NCBI RefSeq assembly: GCF_003863965.1
Contig: NZ_RRCN01000001.1
Coordinates: forward strand, 7,437,071 to 7,501,070
From: Paenibacillus oralis
GTDB lineage: Bacteria; Bacillota; Bacilli; Paenibacillales; Paenibacillaceae
Direction of reading: 5' to 3'
Length of the DNA stretch: 64,000 bases
Below the pieces are notes generated by a model. That model worked only from the letters and a program-made list of their open reading frames with translations, was not told the DNA's origin and ran no database searches. Of the stretch, positions 1-8,611 are shown piece by piece (position 1 is the first letter of the stretch; each line of letters begins with the position of its first letter). The translations under genes and the position numbers were made by a program.

Positions 1-2
1 TG

Positions 3-3000
3 CTGCTTGGACAAATGCAATGGGATCGTGGCATGTACGGTGCAGAGAAAACCAGCGCCTGTATTCCACACGAGGAACAGCCTCTGCTTCACTCCTTGGA
101 GAAAGCGCTTGGTACATTGCAAGCTCGCTTTCCTGACTTGCCAGAGCAAGTTACACAAGAAAGCAACACCCGCTCCTCCCTCCTACTGGATGAGGAAGAG
201 GAGCCAATTCGAAAAGCGCCGCCTGGCACAAAAAACTTTACGTTTATCGTCGAACAGGAACGCATTTATTACTGTGAAAACGGTATTCTTCTCCCTCAAG
301 ACATCAAAGGGAAAAAGGCAGAGCGCATCAAAGGCTTATGCGCCATTCGTGCAGCGCTACTGGATGTAATCGAAATCCAATCCCGTGAATACGGCTTTGA
401 AGCAGATGAACTGAAGCAAGCCCAGTCCAGACTGAATCACATCTATGACCGGTTTGTTCATCCGTATGGAGCCATTAACGAACGGGCCAATACTTCTGCT
501 TTTGCTGATGACGACCAACTACCGCTTTTGCGCTCCATTGAAGATCTTACAGAAGATAAAACCTGGACAAAAGCCACTATTTTCAGCCGTCCGACCATTA
601 GGGTCAACACCTTGCCGGAACATACGGATGATCCACTGGAAGCCTTGCAAATCTGCCTGAACCACCGATTGCGCATCGACCTGCCGTATATCGCCCATCT
701 TTGCGGCAAAACCACGGATGAAGTACGGGAGGCGCTTGGTGAACGCATTTTTCAAAATCCGCAACACTATACAGGAGGTGCAGATGAAGGCTGGGAGTTG
801 GACGAAGAATACTTGTCCGGCAACGTCAAAGACAAGCTCGCCTATGCCACGCTCAAAGCACAGGAGTACCCGGATGTATTTCAGCGCAATGTTGCCGCGC
901 TTACTCGCGTCCAACCTGCTCCGCTGCTGCCGGGAGACATCGACTTCCGTATCGGCAGCCCCTGGATTCCAGTTAAAGTATATCGGACCTTTATGTATGA
1001 AACGTTTGGCACAGCCCGAATCATGCAGGATTCGAAGACCATTGATGTAGACTATCTCGAATACACTAATACATGGCGCGTATCCGGCAAATCTTTGGAA
1101 AGAGGCTCGATTAAAGTTAACCAAACCTTCGGCACAGGGCGAGCCAACGCTTATGAGATTTTTGAAAGCACCCTCAATCTACAAAGCATTACCGTGCGCG
1201 ATCCGGTCACGTATCTGGATGTGAACGGCAATGAGCAGATCAAGTATGTGGTCAATGCCAAGGAAACGATGGTTGCCCGCGCAAAGCAGCAACAGATGAA
1301 AGAAGCTTTTGCATCCTGGCTTTTTCGGGATAAGGAACGATCCGATACGCTACTCTCGATTTACAACGACAAATTCAATACGATTCGTCCCCGCACATAT
1401 GACGGCGATCATCTGGTGTTTCAGGGTATGAATCAAGAAATGAGTCTACGCAAGCATCAACGGGATGTGGCAGCCCGCATTATTTACTCCGGCACAGCGC
1501 TTATGGCTCATGAAGTCGGAGCTGGTAAAACGGCGGCGATGATTGCTGCAGGCATGTATTTGAAGCGGATTGGCGCGGTTCACAAGCCTTTATACTGCGT
1601 TCCCAATCACTTGACTGAGCAGTGGGCTAACGAATTTTTGCGCTTTTTCCCCTCTGCCAATGTATTAGTAACCACGAAAAAGGATTTTACTTTGGCTAAC
1701 CGTCAACGATTCGTTGCTAAAATTGCGATGGGTAACTACGATGCCGTCATTATCGGCCATTCGCAATTCGAGAAAATTCCCATCTCACGTGAACGGCAGG
1801 AGCAGATCCTGCAAGATGAAATCCGTAACGTCTCCCGCATGATTAACCAGATGAAAAAAGAAAAAGGCGACAACTGGAGCATCAAGCAAATGGTTGTGTT
1901 TGAAAACAACCTGAAATCCCGCTTGGAACGCCTGATAAATGAAAGTAAAAAAGACGACTTGCTCACTTTTGAACAGCTTGGCGTAGATATGTTATTCGTC
2001 GATGAAGCCCATGCCTACAAAAACTGCTTCACCTTTACCAAAATGCGCAATGTAGCGGGGATCGGTAAATCCAGCAGCCAACGGGCCACCGATATGCTGC
2101 TCAAATGCCAATACCTGCAGGAGATGAATCAAGGGCGCGGGGTCGTATTTGCTACCGGTACACCGATTAGCAACAGCATGTCCGAAATGTATGTCATGCA
2201 GCGGTTTCTCCAGCCTAACTTGCTGCAAAAGTTGGGACTGAACTTTTTCGATAATTGGGCGGCAACGTTTGGCGAGGTCGTTTCTTCCCTGGAGATTACA
2301 CCCGAAGGCAGTGGCTACCGCATGAAATCCCGTTTTGCCAAATTTCATAATTTGCCTGAGCTGATGAGCATGTTTCGTCTCGTTGCCGATATTAAAACCG
2401 CTGATATGCTCAAGCTGCCGGTCCCACGGCTGGAGGGTGATAAAGCAAGCATCGTCGTCAGTGAGCGCTCTCACTATCAAGAGCAGATGATGGATGAGTT
2501 CGTTGAACGTGCCGAAAAAATTCGGAACAATGTGGTCGATGCCAAAGAGGACAACATGCTTAAACTGACCCACGAAGCTAAGCTCATGTCGATTGACCCG
2601 CGCTTGGTGCATGAGGATGCTCCCCTTGATCCGATGTCCAAGCTAAATCTCTGCATCAATAATGTATTTGATATTTGGCAGGAGACGCAGGCTGATCGGC
2701 TCACCCAAGTCATTTTCAGCGACAGCGGCACACCAAAACCAGGGCAGTTTAATGTTTATGATGAAATGAAATCCCAATTGGTTCTTCGCGGTATCCCGGA
2801 GCAGGAAATCGCCTTTATTCATGATGTAAATACGGACGCGGCACGAGAGGCTTTGTTCGAACAGGTGCGTCGCGGAGAAGTCCGCATCTTGCTAGGCTCC
2901 ACACAAAAAATGGGAACCGGAACGAATATACAGACGAAGCTTATCGCTGCCCATCATATCGACTGTCCATGGCGACCTTCCGACATCATTCAACGGGATG

Positions 3001-3914
3001 GCCGCATTCTGCGGCAAGGCAATCAAAATGAAACGGTGCGAATTTTCCGCTACGTAACCAAAGGAACCTTCGACTCGTATTTGTGGCAAATTCAAGAGCA
3101 AAAGCTACGCTACATCTCGCAAGTTATGACGGGTAGAAGCATTTCCCGTTCATGTCAAGATGCCGATGAAACGGTATTATCTGCGGCTGAGGTGAAGGCT
3201 GTTGCTGTGGGCAACCCGATGCTCGCTGAAAAGATGGAAGTGGACAATGAAGTCATCCGCCTCAAGCTGCTCAAGACAAACTGGCATAACGAGCAAGTCA
3301 TACTGGAGCGGCAGCTCAGTCAGCACTACCCGCAAGTGTTAGCTTCTTGTGTGGAAAAGTTGGAGCAATATCAGGCAGATTGGAAGCTCGCTGAACAGCA
3401 CCAACTTCAGGAGTTTTCAATCACCTTGGATGGTATGGTTTATGCCGAGCGTCCCCAAGCTGGAGAAGTGCTGCTGCTCTTATCCAAAGTCACTGAGCTG
3501 GAGCATCAGACTGTAAAGGTAGGACAATTCAAAGGCTTCGATATTCTACTGTTCCGCTCCGGTTTTGAACATGTCCAACTCCATCTGCAAGGATCTGCGA
3601 CCTATTCGGTCGAGCTTAGGGATTCAGCTTTAGGCAATATCAGCAGGCTGGAAAATGCTCTGGAGAAAATCCCTGCCAAGATTGAGGCGACCAAACAACA
3701 GCAGCAAGATACCCTCCACCAGATCGAGACTGCGAAAAGAGAAATCGGGAAGCCTTTTGAATTTGAAGATCGGCTGAGTCAATTTGTAGCGCGGCAGTCT
3801 GAGATTAACTCAGCGCTGGAGTTTAAGGAATTACAAGAGCAAGCAGTAATGGATGATCCGGAAGATGAGCAACAAAATGAGGGTTTGGTAGAACACAAAG
3901 GAATGCAGCACTAA
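3..3914 (+). CDS. SNF2-type DEAD/DEAH helicase of an ICE, C-terminal part (5' end outside window)
   Basis: The frame is open from the first base (L-L-G-Q precede the first ATG at 15), so this is the C-terminal part, about 1303 residues, of a longer protein. Visible superfamily II helicase motifs in order are a Walker A HEVGAGKT (about residue 502 of the visible part), DEAH in LFVDEAHAYKN (about 666), ATGTPISNS (about 718) and the arginine-finger motif QRDGRILRQGN (about 997). The last 250 residues are Gln/Glu-rich and probably coiled coil. Proteins of this type, often above 2000 residues and sometimes fused to a DNA methylase, are a hallmark of Firmicute ICEs and are thought to help element maintenance or transfer. 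A methylase part upstream cannot be checked here. The downstream neighbour is convergent. Confidence 0.85.
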   Translation: MLGQMQWDRGMYGAEKTSACIPHEEQPLLHSLEKALGTLQARFPDLPEQVTQESNTRSSLLLDEEEEPIRKAPPGTKNFTFIVEQERIYYCENGILLPQDIKGKKAERIKGLCAIRAALLDVIEIQSREYGFEADELKQAQSRLNHIYDRFVHPYGAINERANTSAFADDDQLPLLRSIEDLTEDKTWTKATIFSRPTIRVNTLPEHTDDPLEALQICLNHRLRIDLPYIAHLCGKTTDEVREALGERIFQNPQHYTGGADEGWELDEEYLSGNVKDKLAYATLKAQEYPDVFQRNVAALTRVQPAPLLPGDIDFRIGSPWIPVKVYRTFMYETFGTARIMQDSKTIDVDYLEYTNTWRVSGKSLERGSIKVNQTFGTGRANAYEIFESTLNLQSITVRDPVTYLDVNGNEQIKYVVNAKETMVARAKQQQMKEAFASWLFRDKERSDTLLSIYNDKFNTIRPRTYDGDHLVFQGMNQEMSLRKHQRDVAARIIYSGTALMAHEVGAGKTAAMIAAGMYLKRIGAVHKPLYCVPNHLTEQWANEFLRFFPSANVLVTTKKDFTLANRQRFVAKIAMGNYDAVIIGHSQFEKIPISRERQEQILQDEIRNVSRMINQMKKEKGDNWSIKQMVVFENNLKSRLERLINESKKDDLLTFEQLGVDMLFVDEAHAYKNCFTFTKMRNVAGIGKSSSQRATDMLLKCQYLQEMNQGRGVVFATGTPISNSMSEMYVMQRFLQPNLLQKLGLNFFDNWAATFGEVVSSLEITPEGSGYRMKSRFAKFHNLPELMSMFRLVADIKTADMLKLPVPRLEGDKASIVVSERSHYQEQMMDEFVERAEKIRNNVVDAKEDNMLKLTHEAKLMSIDPRLVHEDAPLDPMSKLNLCINNVFDIWQETQADRLTQVIFSDSGTPKPGQFNVYDEMKSQLVLRGIPEQEIAFIHDVNTDAAREALFEQVRRGEVRILLGSTQKMGTGTNIQTKLIAAHHIDCPWRPSDIIQRDGRILRQGNQNETVRIFRYVTKGTFDSYLWQIQEQKLRYISQVMTGRSISRSCQDADETVLSAAEVKAVAVGNPMLAEKMEVDNEVIRLKLLKTNWHNEQVILERQLSQHYPQVLASCVEKLEQYQADWKLAEQHQLQEFSITLDGMVYAERPQAGEVLLLLSKVTELEHQTVKVGQFKGFDILLFRSGFEHVQLHLQGSATYSVELRDSALGNISRLENALEKIPAKIEATKQQQQDTLHQIETAKREIGKPFEFEDRLSQFVARQSEINSALEFKELQEQAVMDDPEDEQQNEGLVEHKGMQH

Positions 3915-3951
3915 CCTATGAAAAAAGAAAACCGCTCCAGAGGAACGGAAT

Positions 3952-4896
3952 TTAGTAGGCTTGCTTACGCCAATCTTCAATCGTTTGGACAGAAAATCCG
4001 GTGGCTTGAGCAATGGATGAATCATCCATTCCCATCCGTATTAACTGTTTGGCTACATCTTCTTTACCCTTCTGTTCACCTTTGTGTTGCCCTCTGCGTT
4101 CAATGTCATCCAAGATTTTTTCCAGCCCCATGAACGAAACATCTCCTTTCACGTTTTGGATAAACTGCTGCAAGCTTGGCTCATCCTCTGGCAACTTCTG
4201 TAATAGAATGTTGGCCATCCAAGCCACAAATTTCTGCTGACTATCTACTGGCATTTGCTGAATCGTACTCATCAGCTTGCCAAGCCGATTCAATAATTGC
4301 TCTTGGTCTTCGGTCTGGTCAAGCAAGAAAACGGAGCCTATCGTATTCGATAAAGACAATAGTTCCTCTTCCGTATATCGTGCAACATCTATAAGCAAAT
4401 ATTCAAAATTGAGCAGTTCCGAACCAAACAGGTTCTCGTTAGAGAGCAGCTTGCGGAACTCCAGCTCCGCTGACCACTTTTGTTTTCCATTATACAACAC
4501 AATCGGAACAATCGGCGGCAATTGAAATGTTTTCCGGTTCAACAAAGCGTCCTCTTCATTTTGTAATAAAAAACGCCAAATCTCCACCTGATACAAGAGT
4601 AACCGATAAGGCATCCGAAAATCCACACTGGATTGCATCTCTAAAAGTAAATAGAACACAACATCTTGGCCGTTCAACTTCACACGGTAGACCAGATCCG
4701 CCTCTTGACGCTTAAAGTCCTGCAGCACGAAGGAATGAGGAATCTCCTGTACATGTTCCTCGTCTACCGCTTGTACCCAACCTTTATGGATGAACGAACG
4801 GAGTAGTTCAACAAACAACTTTTTACTGGAGAGCAAAAAACGGTAGGAGGTATCGTGCCGCTGATGTAACTTTTCTGGATTTACATCTGAAGACAT
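3952..4896 (-). CDS. Rpn-family recombination-promoting nuclease / PD-(D/E)XK transposase-like protein
   Basis: 314 residues. The N-terminal half matches the Rpn/YhgA-type PD-(D/E)XK fold: an HDTSYRFLLS opening, Asp67 in RQEADLVYRV, and Glu86-x-Gln88 in YLLLEMQSS, where Gln replaces the usual Lys as is common in this family. The C-terminal tail carries a short helix-turn-helix-like stretch (AKQLIRMGMDDSSIAQATG) typical of these proteins. Known relatives are RecA-independent recombination nucleases, and many travel with mobile DNA. It is convergent with the helicase (37 bp apart) and divergent from the TOPRIM gene. A promoter (TTGTTT, 17 bp, TATAAT) and the Shine-Dalgarno AAAGGAG stand upstream. 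Its orientation against the ICE operon suggests an independent gene. Confidence 0.85.
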   Translation of the reverse strand: MSSDVNPEKLHQRHDTSYRFLLSSKKLFVELLRSFIHKGWVQAVDEEHVQEIPHSFVLQDFKRQEADLVYRVKLNGQDVVFYLLLEMQSSVDFRMPYRLLLYQVEIWRFLLQNEEDALLNRKTFQLPPIVPIVLYNGKQKWSAELEFRKLLSNENLFGSELLNFEYLLIDVARYTEEELLSLSNTIGSVFLLDQTEDQEQLLNRLGKLMSTIQQMPVDSQQKFVAWMANILLQKLPEDEPSLQQFIQNVKGDVSFMGLEKILDDIERRGQHKGEQKGKEDVAKQLIRMGMDDSSIAQATGFSVQTIEDWRKQAY

Positions 4897-4928
4897 CCCA
4901 TCTGCTCCTTTCCAAAATTCCTATCTTT

Positions 4929-4957
4929 ATTATACGATTTCCCACCTTCCTAAACAA
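4929..4957 (-). promoter_or_regulatory. Sigma-A type promoter of the Rpn gene
   Basis: On the minus strand, -35 TTGTTT (4957-4952) and -10 TATAAT (4934-4929) are separated by exactly 17 bp. They lie 33 bp upstream of the Rpn start codon and its AAAGGAG site. The match is direct from sequence; activity is inferred. Confidence 0.65.
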
Positions 4958-4976
4958 CGAATGGAGGGAACCATTC

Positions 4977-5939
4977 ATGACACAACACACCCTATTTACC
5001 AAAGAGCAAATTAGATCTGCCAATCAGGTAAATCTGATCGAGTTTGCAAAATCACAGGGATATTTACTTGAGAACGGCGGTCGCCGCGCGTATCATGCCA
5101 AACAAAGCGGCGGTCTTTATTTCTTTAAAGACAGCAATAGGTACTTTCACTTTTCCAGTAATACACATGGCGGAACGATTGACTTTGCCATGAATTTTTG
5201 CAGGATGACCTTTAAAGAAGCTGTCGCTTATCTGCTGGAATTGGATCTGCCTCAAAAAGCCGTTGCATCTTCTACAAAAAAACGAGGGCAACTCATCCTT
5301 CCCGATAAAGGACCAAATTTCAGACGGGTTGCGTGGTATTTAACTCAAATGCGCGGAATAGCACCTGAAATCGTCTCATTACTCATGCATGAAAAGAAGC
5401 TGTACCAACAAGACAAAACGGGTAACTGCGTGTTCGTCGGATATGATCTGGAGGGAGTTGCACGGTATTGCTCTATGCGCGGCACTACACCCAACAAGCC
5501 ATTCAAACAAGATCGGGAGGATTCAGACAAAAGTTATCCGTTTCATCTTTGCGGGTATCCTGACAGTAAACGGGTATATGTATGTGAAAGTCCTATTGAT
5601 GCTATGAGTCGGGCTACGATTGAAAAACTGCGTGGTCAAGATTGGAAAGCCGGCCACTACATTTCGCTCGGATGTCTATCCGATCAGGCACTTGAGAGAT
5701 TTCTAGAATACAATCCAATAAAAGAGATTGTGTTCTGCCTGGATAACGATGCAAATGCTACTTATAGCAACGGCAGCCCCGCTCCCAATTGGGGGCAAAA
5801 GGCTGCTTTAAAATTTTCGGCGAAATATGCTGACTTAGGCTATACTGTCATAATTGAAACGCCTGAAGGTAAAGATGTGAATGAAGATTTGCTTTCACTA
5901 AGCATACCAGTAGAGCATACGCATGAGTTTGACAGATAA
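4977..5939 (+). CDS. DUF3991/TOPRIM domain protein of ICE
   Basis: 320 residues with a GGAGGGA ribosome binding site seven bases before ATG. The N-terminal third resembles the DUF3991 region found in ICE primase-like proteins (AYHAKQSGGLYFFKDSN, then THGGTIDFAMNF, like the zinc-ribbon/primase N-termini that have lost their cysteines). The C-terminal half is a TOPRIM domain: a Glu motif in YVCESPIDAMS (about residue 203) and the Asp pair in FCLDNDANA (about 255). This protein usually sits beside the SNF2 helicase in Gram-positive ICEs and is thought to act in element DNA replication or processing. It is the last conserved ICE gene before the AT-rich cargo begins. Confidence 0.85.
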   Translation: MTQHTLFTKEQIRSANQVNLIEFAKSQGYLLENGGRRAYHAKQSGGLYFFKDSNRYFHFSSNTHGGTIDFAMNFCRMTFKEAVAYLLELDLPQKAVASSTKKRGQLILPDKGPNFRRVAWYLTQMRGIAPEIVSLLMHEKKLYQQDKTGNCVFVGYDLEGVARYCSMRGTTPNKPFKQDREDSDKSYPFHLCGYPDSKRVYVCESPIDAMSRATIEKLRGQDWKAGHYISLGCLSDQALERFLEYNPIKEIVFCLDNDANATYSNGSPAPNWGQKAALKFSAKYADLGYTVIIETPEGKDVNEDLLSLSIPVEHTHEFDR

Positions 5940-6064
5940 AGAATTTCACGTTAAATCATAGCGTCACCGGCTTAACCAGTGGCTACTTTTAGTTTTAAAT
6001 GAACCACATGCACATAAAGCAAGTTACTTAAAGATTACCGGATTTTAAGAGATATCGGACCTAA
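5940..6064. other. Short intergenic junction between ICE backbone and AT-rich cargo
   Basis: 125 bp lie between the stop of the TOPRIM gene and the stop of the PLD gene. I see no ORF, no clear hairpin terminator and no repeat. Base composition changes here from the mixed ICE backbone to the AT-rich cargo, so it may be the cargo insertion edge; that is inference. Confidence 0.3.
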
Positions 6065-7052
6065 TCAAGTATTGTTGATTAACGGATTTACTGAGTGCTT
6101 AGCAATATCCTTAATAATGCCATCCATTTTTTTTAACCCTTCAAGTATTTCCTCAAAATCACTTTTCACTGAATAGAGATCACTTTCTATTTCATTACAA
6201 ATATTTACTAACGAATCATTTGCTTCATCAGAAGAAATTTCCATATAATGTTCAAGTTTTTCGCCATCATCCGCCATTGAATTGTATTCATCCTGAAATA
6301 TTTCCAATGTTTTTTCATTCACATCAAAAGCAATATACTCATAAATGGGGCCATCTATAGCTAGAAATTCAACAATATTATTGATGGGCATATTCTCAAA
6401 TATTTCAAGTAATTGCTCCAAATTATCATTTAATTCATCTCCAAGAGGTTCTATGTTCTCAACAAGTCCCTGAATATCACTAAGTTCCTGAAAACTATAA
6501 AGCAATTCATATAAATCATTCTCATTAAAAGTTGTTTCTTCATTAATAAATACGGCCTCTCCATCTTTCCGAATTCTAAACAGTGAATCAATGAAATGTT
6601 CGTAATGAGTCATTAATCTTGCAAGTATACTAATAATGAATAATCTTAATTGGTTGTAATCATCGTTAAAGTAAGGTATAGATTCATCCCGCAACTTATC
6701 AAACCACACGTACAGTTCTTTTATGAATTGCTTATCTTCTATAATGACTCCAGCTTCATAATTTTTTTTACTCTCAACTGAAAAGTTCTCTGAACCAATA
6801 TAAACTTTATTTTCTGTACCTATAATTTTGGAGTGATTGTGGAAATTAAAGTACGGGGTAATCGGACCATCGAATGTTTCTGGGTTAAGCTTAGTAAGGT
6901 ACGAGTTTATATTTTTACTTGCATTGCTCCTCCATGCATCACCATTTGAATTTTTTTGATACGTTCCTACTCGTGACGGAATATTAGTAATAAATTGAAC
7001 ATCACAATCTTTATCAACATCTTTCAAAAGTTGCAGAAGAGGATCGTTGTTC

Positions 7053-7060
7053 TTCGATGA
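7053..7060. repeat. Target site duplication of the IS (left copy), TTCGATGA
   Basis: The 8-bp direct repeat TTCGATGA flanks the element at 7053-7060 and 8419-8426. Eight bases is usual for IS256-family insertion, and identical copies indicate a recent, unrearranged insertion. Confidence 0.9.
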
Positions 7061-8418
7061 GGGTCTGTCAAGAATTTTGTGTAAACGAATGTAGAGGGTG
7101 ATGCTTAGAGGGGGACTCCGCCCCCCTACCTCAAGTGCTGACCCACGCGATCAGGGAAGAAAACCGAAAACTGTAGCAGCATTTGTCCCCAGTTCTGAAC
7201 ACGGCCCGTCCATTTCCGTACAACGTCCATTGTGGATAAATACAGCATTTTAAGGAGAGCCTCGTCGCTCGGAAAGATGCTTTTGCCTTTCGTCACTTTG
7301 CGCAGTTGACGGTGATAACTCTCGATCATGTTCGTGGTGTAGATCAACTTGCGAATTTCCGGCGGGTACTTGAAGAATGTAGCGAGCTCGCTCCAGTTGT
7401 TGCGCCAAGAACGGACGATCAGTGGATACTTTTTGCCCCACTCCTCCTCAAAGCGATCTAGCTCCACAAGCGCCGCTTCTTCGGTTGCTGCTTTGTAGAT
7501 CGGCTTCAGATCGGCCGTCACCTTCTTCAAGTCCTTGTAGGACACGTAGCGCGTTGAATTACGGATTTGATGGATGATGCACTTCTGAATCTCTGTAGCG
7601 GGATAACAAGCGCTTATCGCTTGCGAGAAACCGGTTAGATTATCGACACACGTAATGAGAATGTCTTGTACGCCGCGGTTTTTTAACTCGTTCAAGACAT
7701 TGAGCCAGAACTTGGCCGACTCGTTTTCGCCAATCCACATGCCTAGGACGTCTTTATTCCCGTCCAGATCGATGCCGATGACCATGTAAGCCGCCTTGTT
7801 GACAATAGCTCCGTCTTGCTTCACTTTGAAATGAATGGCGTCGAGAAAAACAACGGCATATACGCTCTGTAGCGGCCGATTTTGCCATTCCTTAACCATA
7901 GGGATAACCTTGTTCGTCACGTTCGAGATCAGTGTCGGGGAGACTTCGATGCCATACAACTGCTGTAGATGATCTTGAATTTCACGCGTGCTGACGCCCT
8001 TCGCGTAAAGCGCAATGATCTGTTCCTCAATGCCTGTGACATTGGACTGATGCTTCTTCACCACAAGCGGTTCAAACTCGCCCAAGCGATCACGGGGTAC
8101 GATTATTTCTTGCTCACCATACTCACTGACGACAGTTTTCTTGCTTTTGCCATTACGGCTGTTTGACGTCGCTTTCGCCGTGATGTCGTGCTTGGCATAG
8201 CCCAGATGTGTTTCCATCTCCGCTTCGAGCATCTCCTGGATTGTTTCTGCAAACAGGTTCTTTAATGCGTTTTGAGCATCCTGTGCCGTTACCAGATTAT
8301 TCTCTTTAATGAAGTCGCGCAACTGTTGTTTCGTCCAAAGTCCCATGTATTCTCCCAACCTTTCTATTAGTTCCATTTTAATAGGTTTTGGAGTTTACAC
8401 AAACTATTTTACAGACTC
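7061..8418 (-). mobile_element. Complete IS256-family insertion sequence (1358 bp)
   Basis: The termini are 26-bp imperfect inverted repeats (21/26 matches): 7061-7086 begins GGGTCTGTCAAG, and 8393-8418 read on the other strand begins GAGTCTGTAAAA. Both end in TTTGTGTAAAC. One transposase gene fills the interior and the element is flanked by 8-bp duplications, so it is structurally complete and presumably still mobile. It interrupts the PLD-type gene of the cargo block. Confidence 0.93.
7126..8376 (-). CDS. IS256 family transposase (mutator type)
   Basis: 416 residues, the usual length for this family. Recognisable blocks are EMLEAEMETHLGYAKHD near the N-terminus, the first catalytic Asp in VVFLDAIHFKVK, the second in DILITCVDNLTGF, the conserved IHQIRNSTRYVSYKD, and the catalytic Glu in NMIESYHRQLRKVTKGK. 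No frameshift or internal stop is present, so the enzyme should be active. Reading starts at an ATG 17 bp inside the right terminal repeat. Its base composition is clearly more GC-rich than the AT-rich genes around it, consistent with an arrival separate from the cargo. Confidence 0.96.
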   Translation of the reverse strand: MELIERLGEYMGLWTKQQLRDFIKENNLVTAQDAQNALKNLFAETIQEMLEAEMETHLGYAKHDITAKATSNSRNGKSKKTVVSEYGEQEIIVPRDRLGEFEPLVVKKHQSNVTGIEEQIIALYAKGVSTREIQDHLQQLYGIEVSPTLISNVTNKVIPMVKEWQNRPLQSVYAVVFLDAIHFKVKQDGAIVNKAAYMVIGIDLDGNKDVLGMWIGENESAKFWLNVLNELKNRGVQDILITCVDNLTGFSQAISACYPATEIQKCIIHQIRNSTRYVSYKDLKKVTADLKPIYKAATEEAALVELDRFEEEWGKKYPLIVRSWRNNWSELATFFKYPPEIRKLIYTTNMIESYHRQLRKVTKGKSIFPSDEALLKMLYLSTMDVVRKWTGRVQNWGQMLLQFSVFFPDRVGQHLR

Positions 8419-8426
8419 TTCGATGA
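8419..8426. repeat. Target site duplication of the IS (right copy), TTCGATGA
   Basis: Identical to 7053-7060; see the mobile element entry. It lies within the N-terminal coding part of the split PLD gene. Confidence 0.9.
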
Positions 8427-8611
8427 GATATTATAAGTAACTATTCTTACTTTTTTTGCATTTTTAAAATCTTTTAAAACTTCCTCATATCCATATTCAT
8501 CTTTAGAAGATACTAATGTCCCACTTTGAAAGTTTAATTTAAACAATTCTTAACACTCCTCTTTGCAAATTACAATTGAAACCCTCTTCTCAATAAATTT
8601 AAAAAACTCCC

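Larger units (their letters stand above)
6065..8546 (-). pseudogene. PLD-family nuclease-like gene interrupted by an IS256-family element
   Basis: The gene starts at a TTG (8546-8544) after GAGGAG, runs 40 codons to 8427, and resumes after the insertion at 7060, ending at 6065. If the IS and one copy of its target duplication TTCGATGA are removed, the two parts join in frame (VRIVTYNISSKNNDPLL) and give about 371 residues. The body holds one HKD-like motif, HSKIIGTE followed by KVYIGSENFS, with Glu where the family normally has Asp. A single-motif PLD protein would act as a dimer. The C-terminal half is acidic and helical with no domain I recognise. It lies 65 bp downstream of the gajB-like helicase on the same strand, so it was probably the third gene of that operon. 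The insertion should abolish a full-length product. Confidence 0.8.

Noticed and set aside
519..1124. Minus-strand frame of 201 codons inside the SNF2 helicase gene
   Set aside because: Antisense shadow; the plus-strand helicase motifs in that stretch and continuous frame explain the lack of stops.
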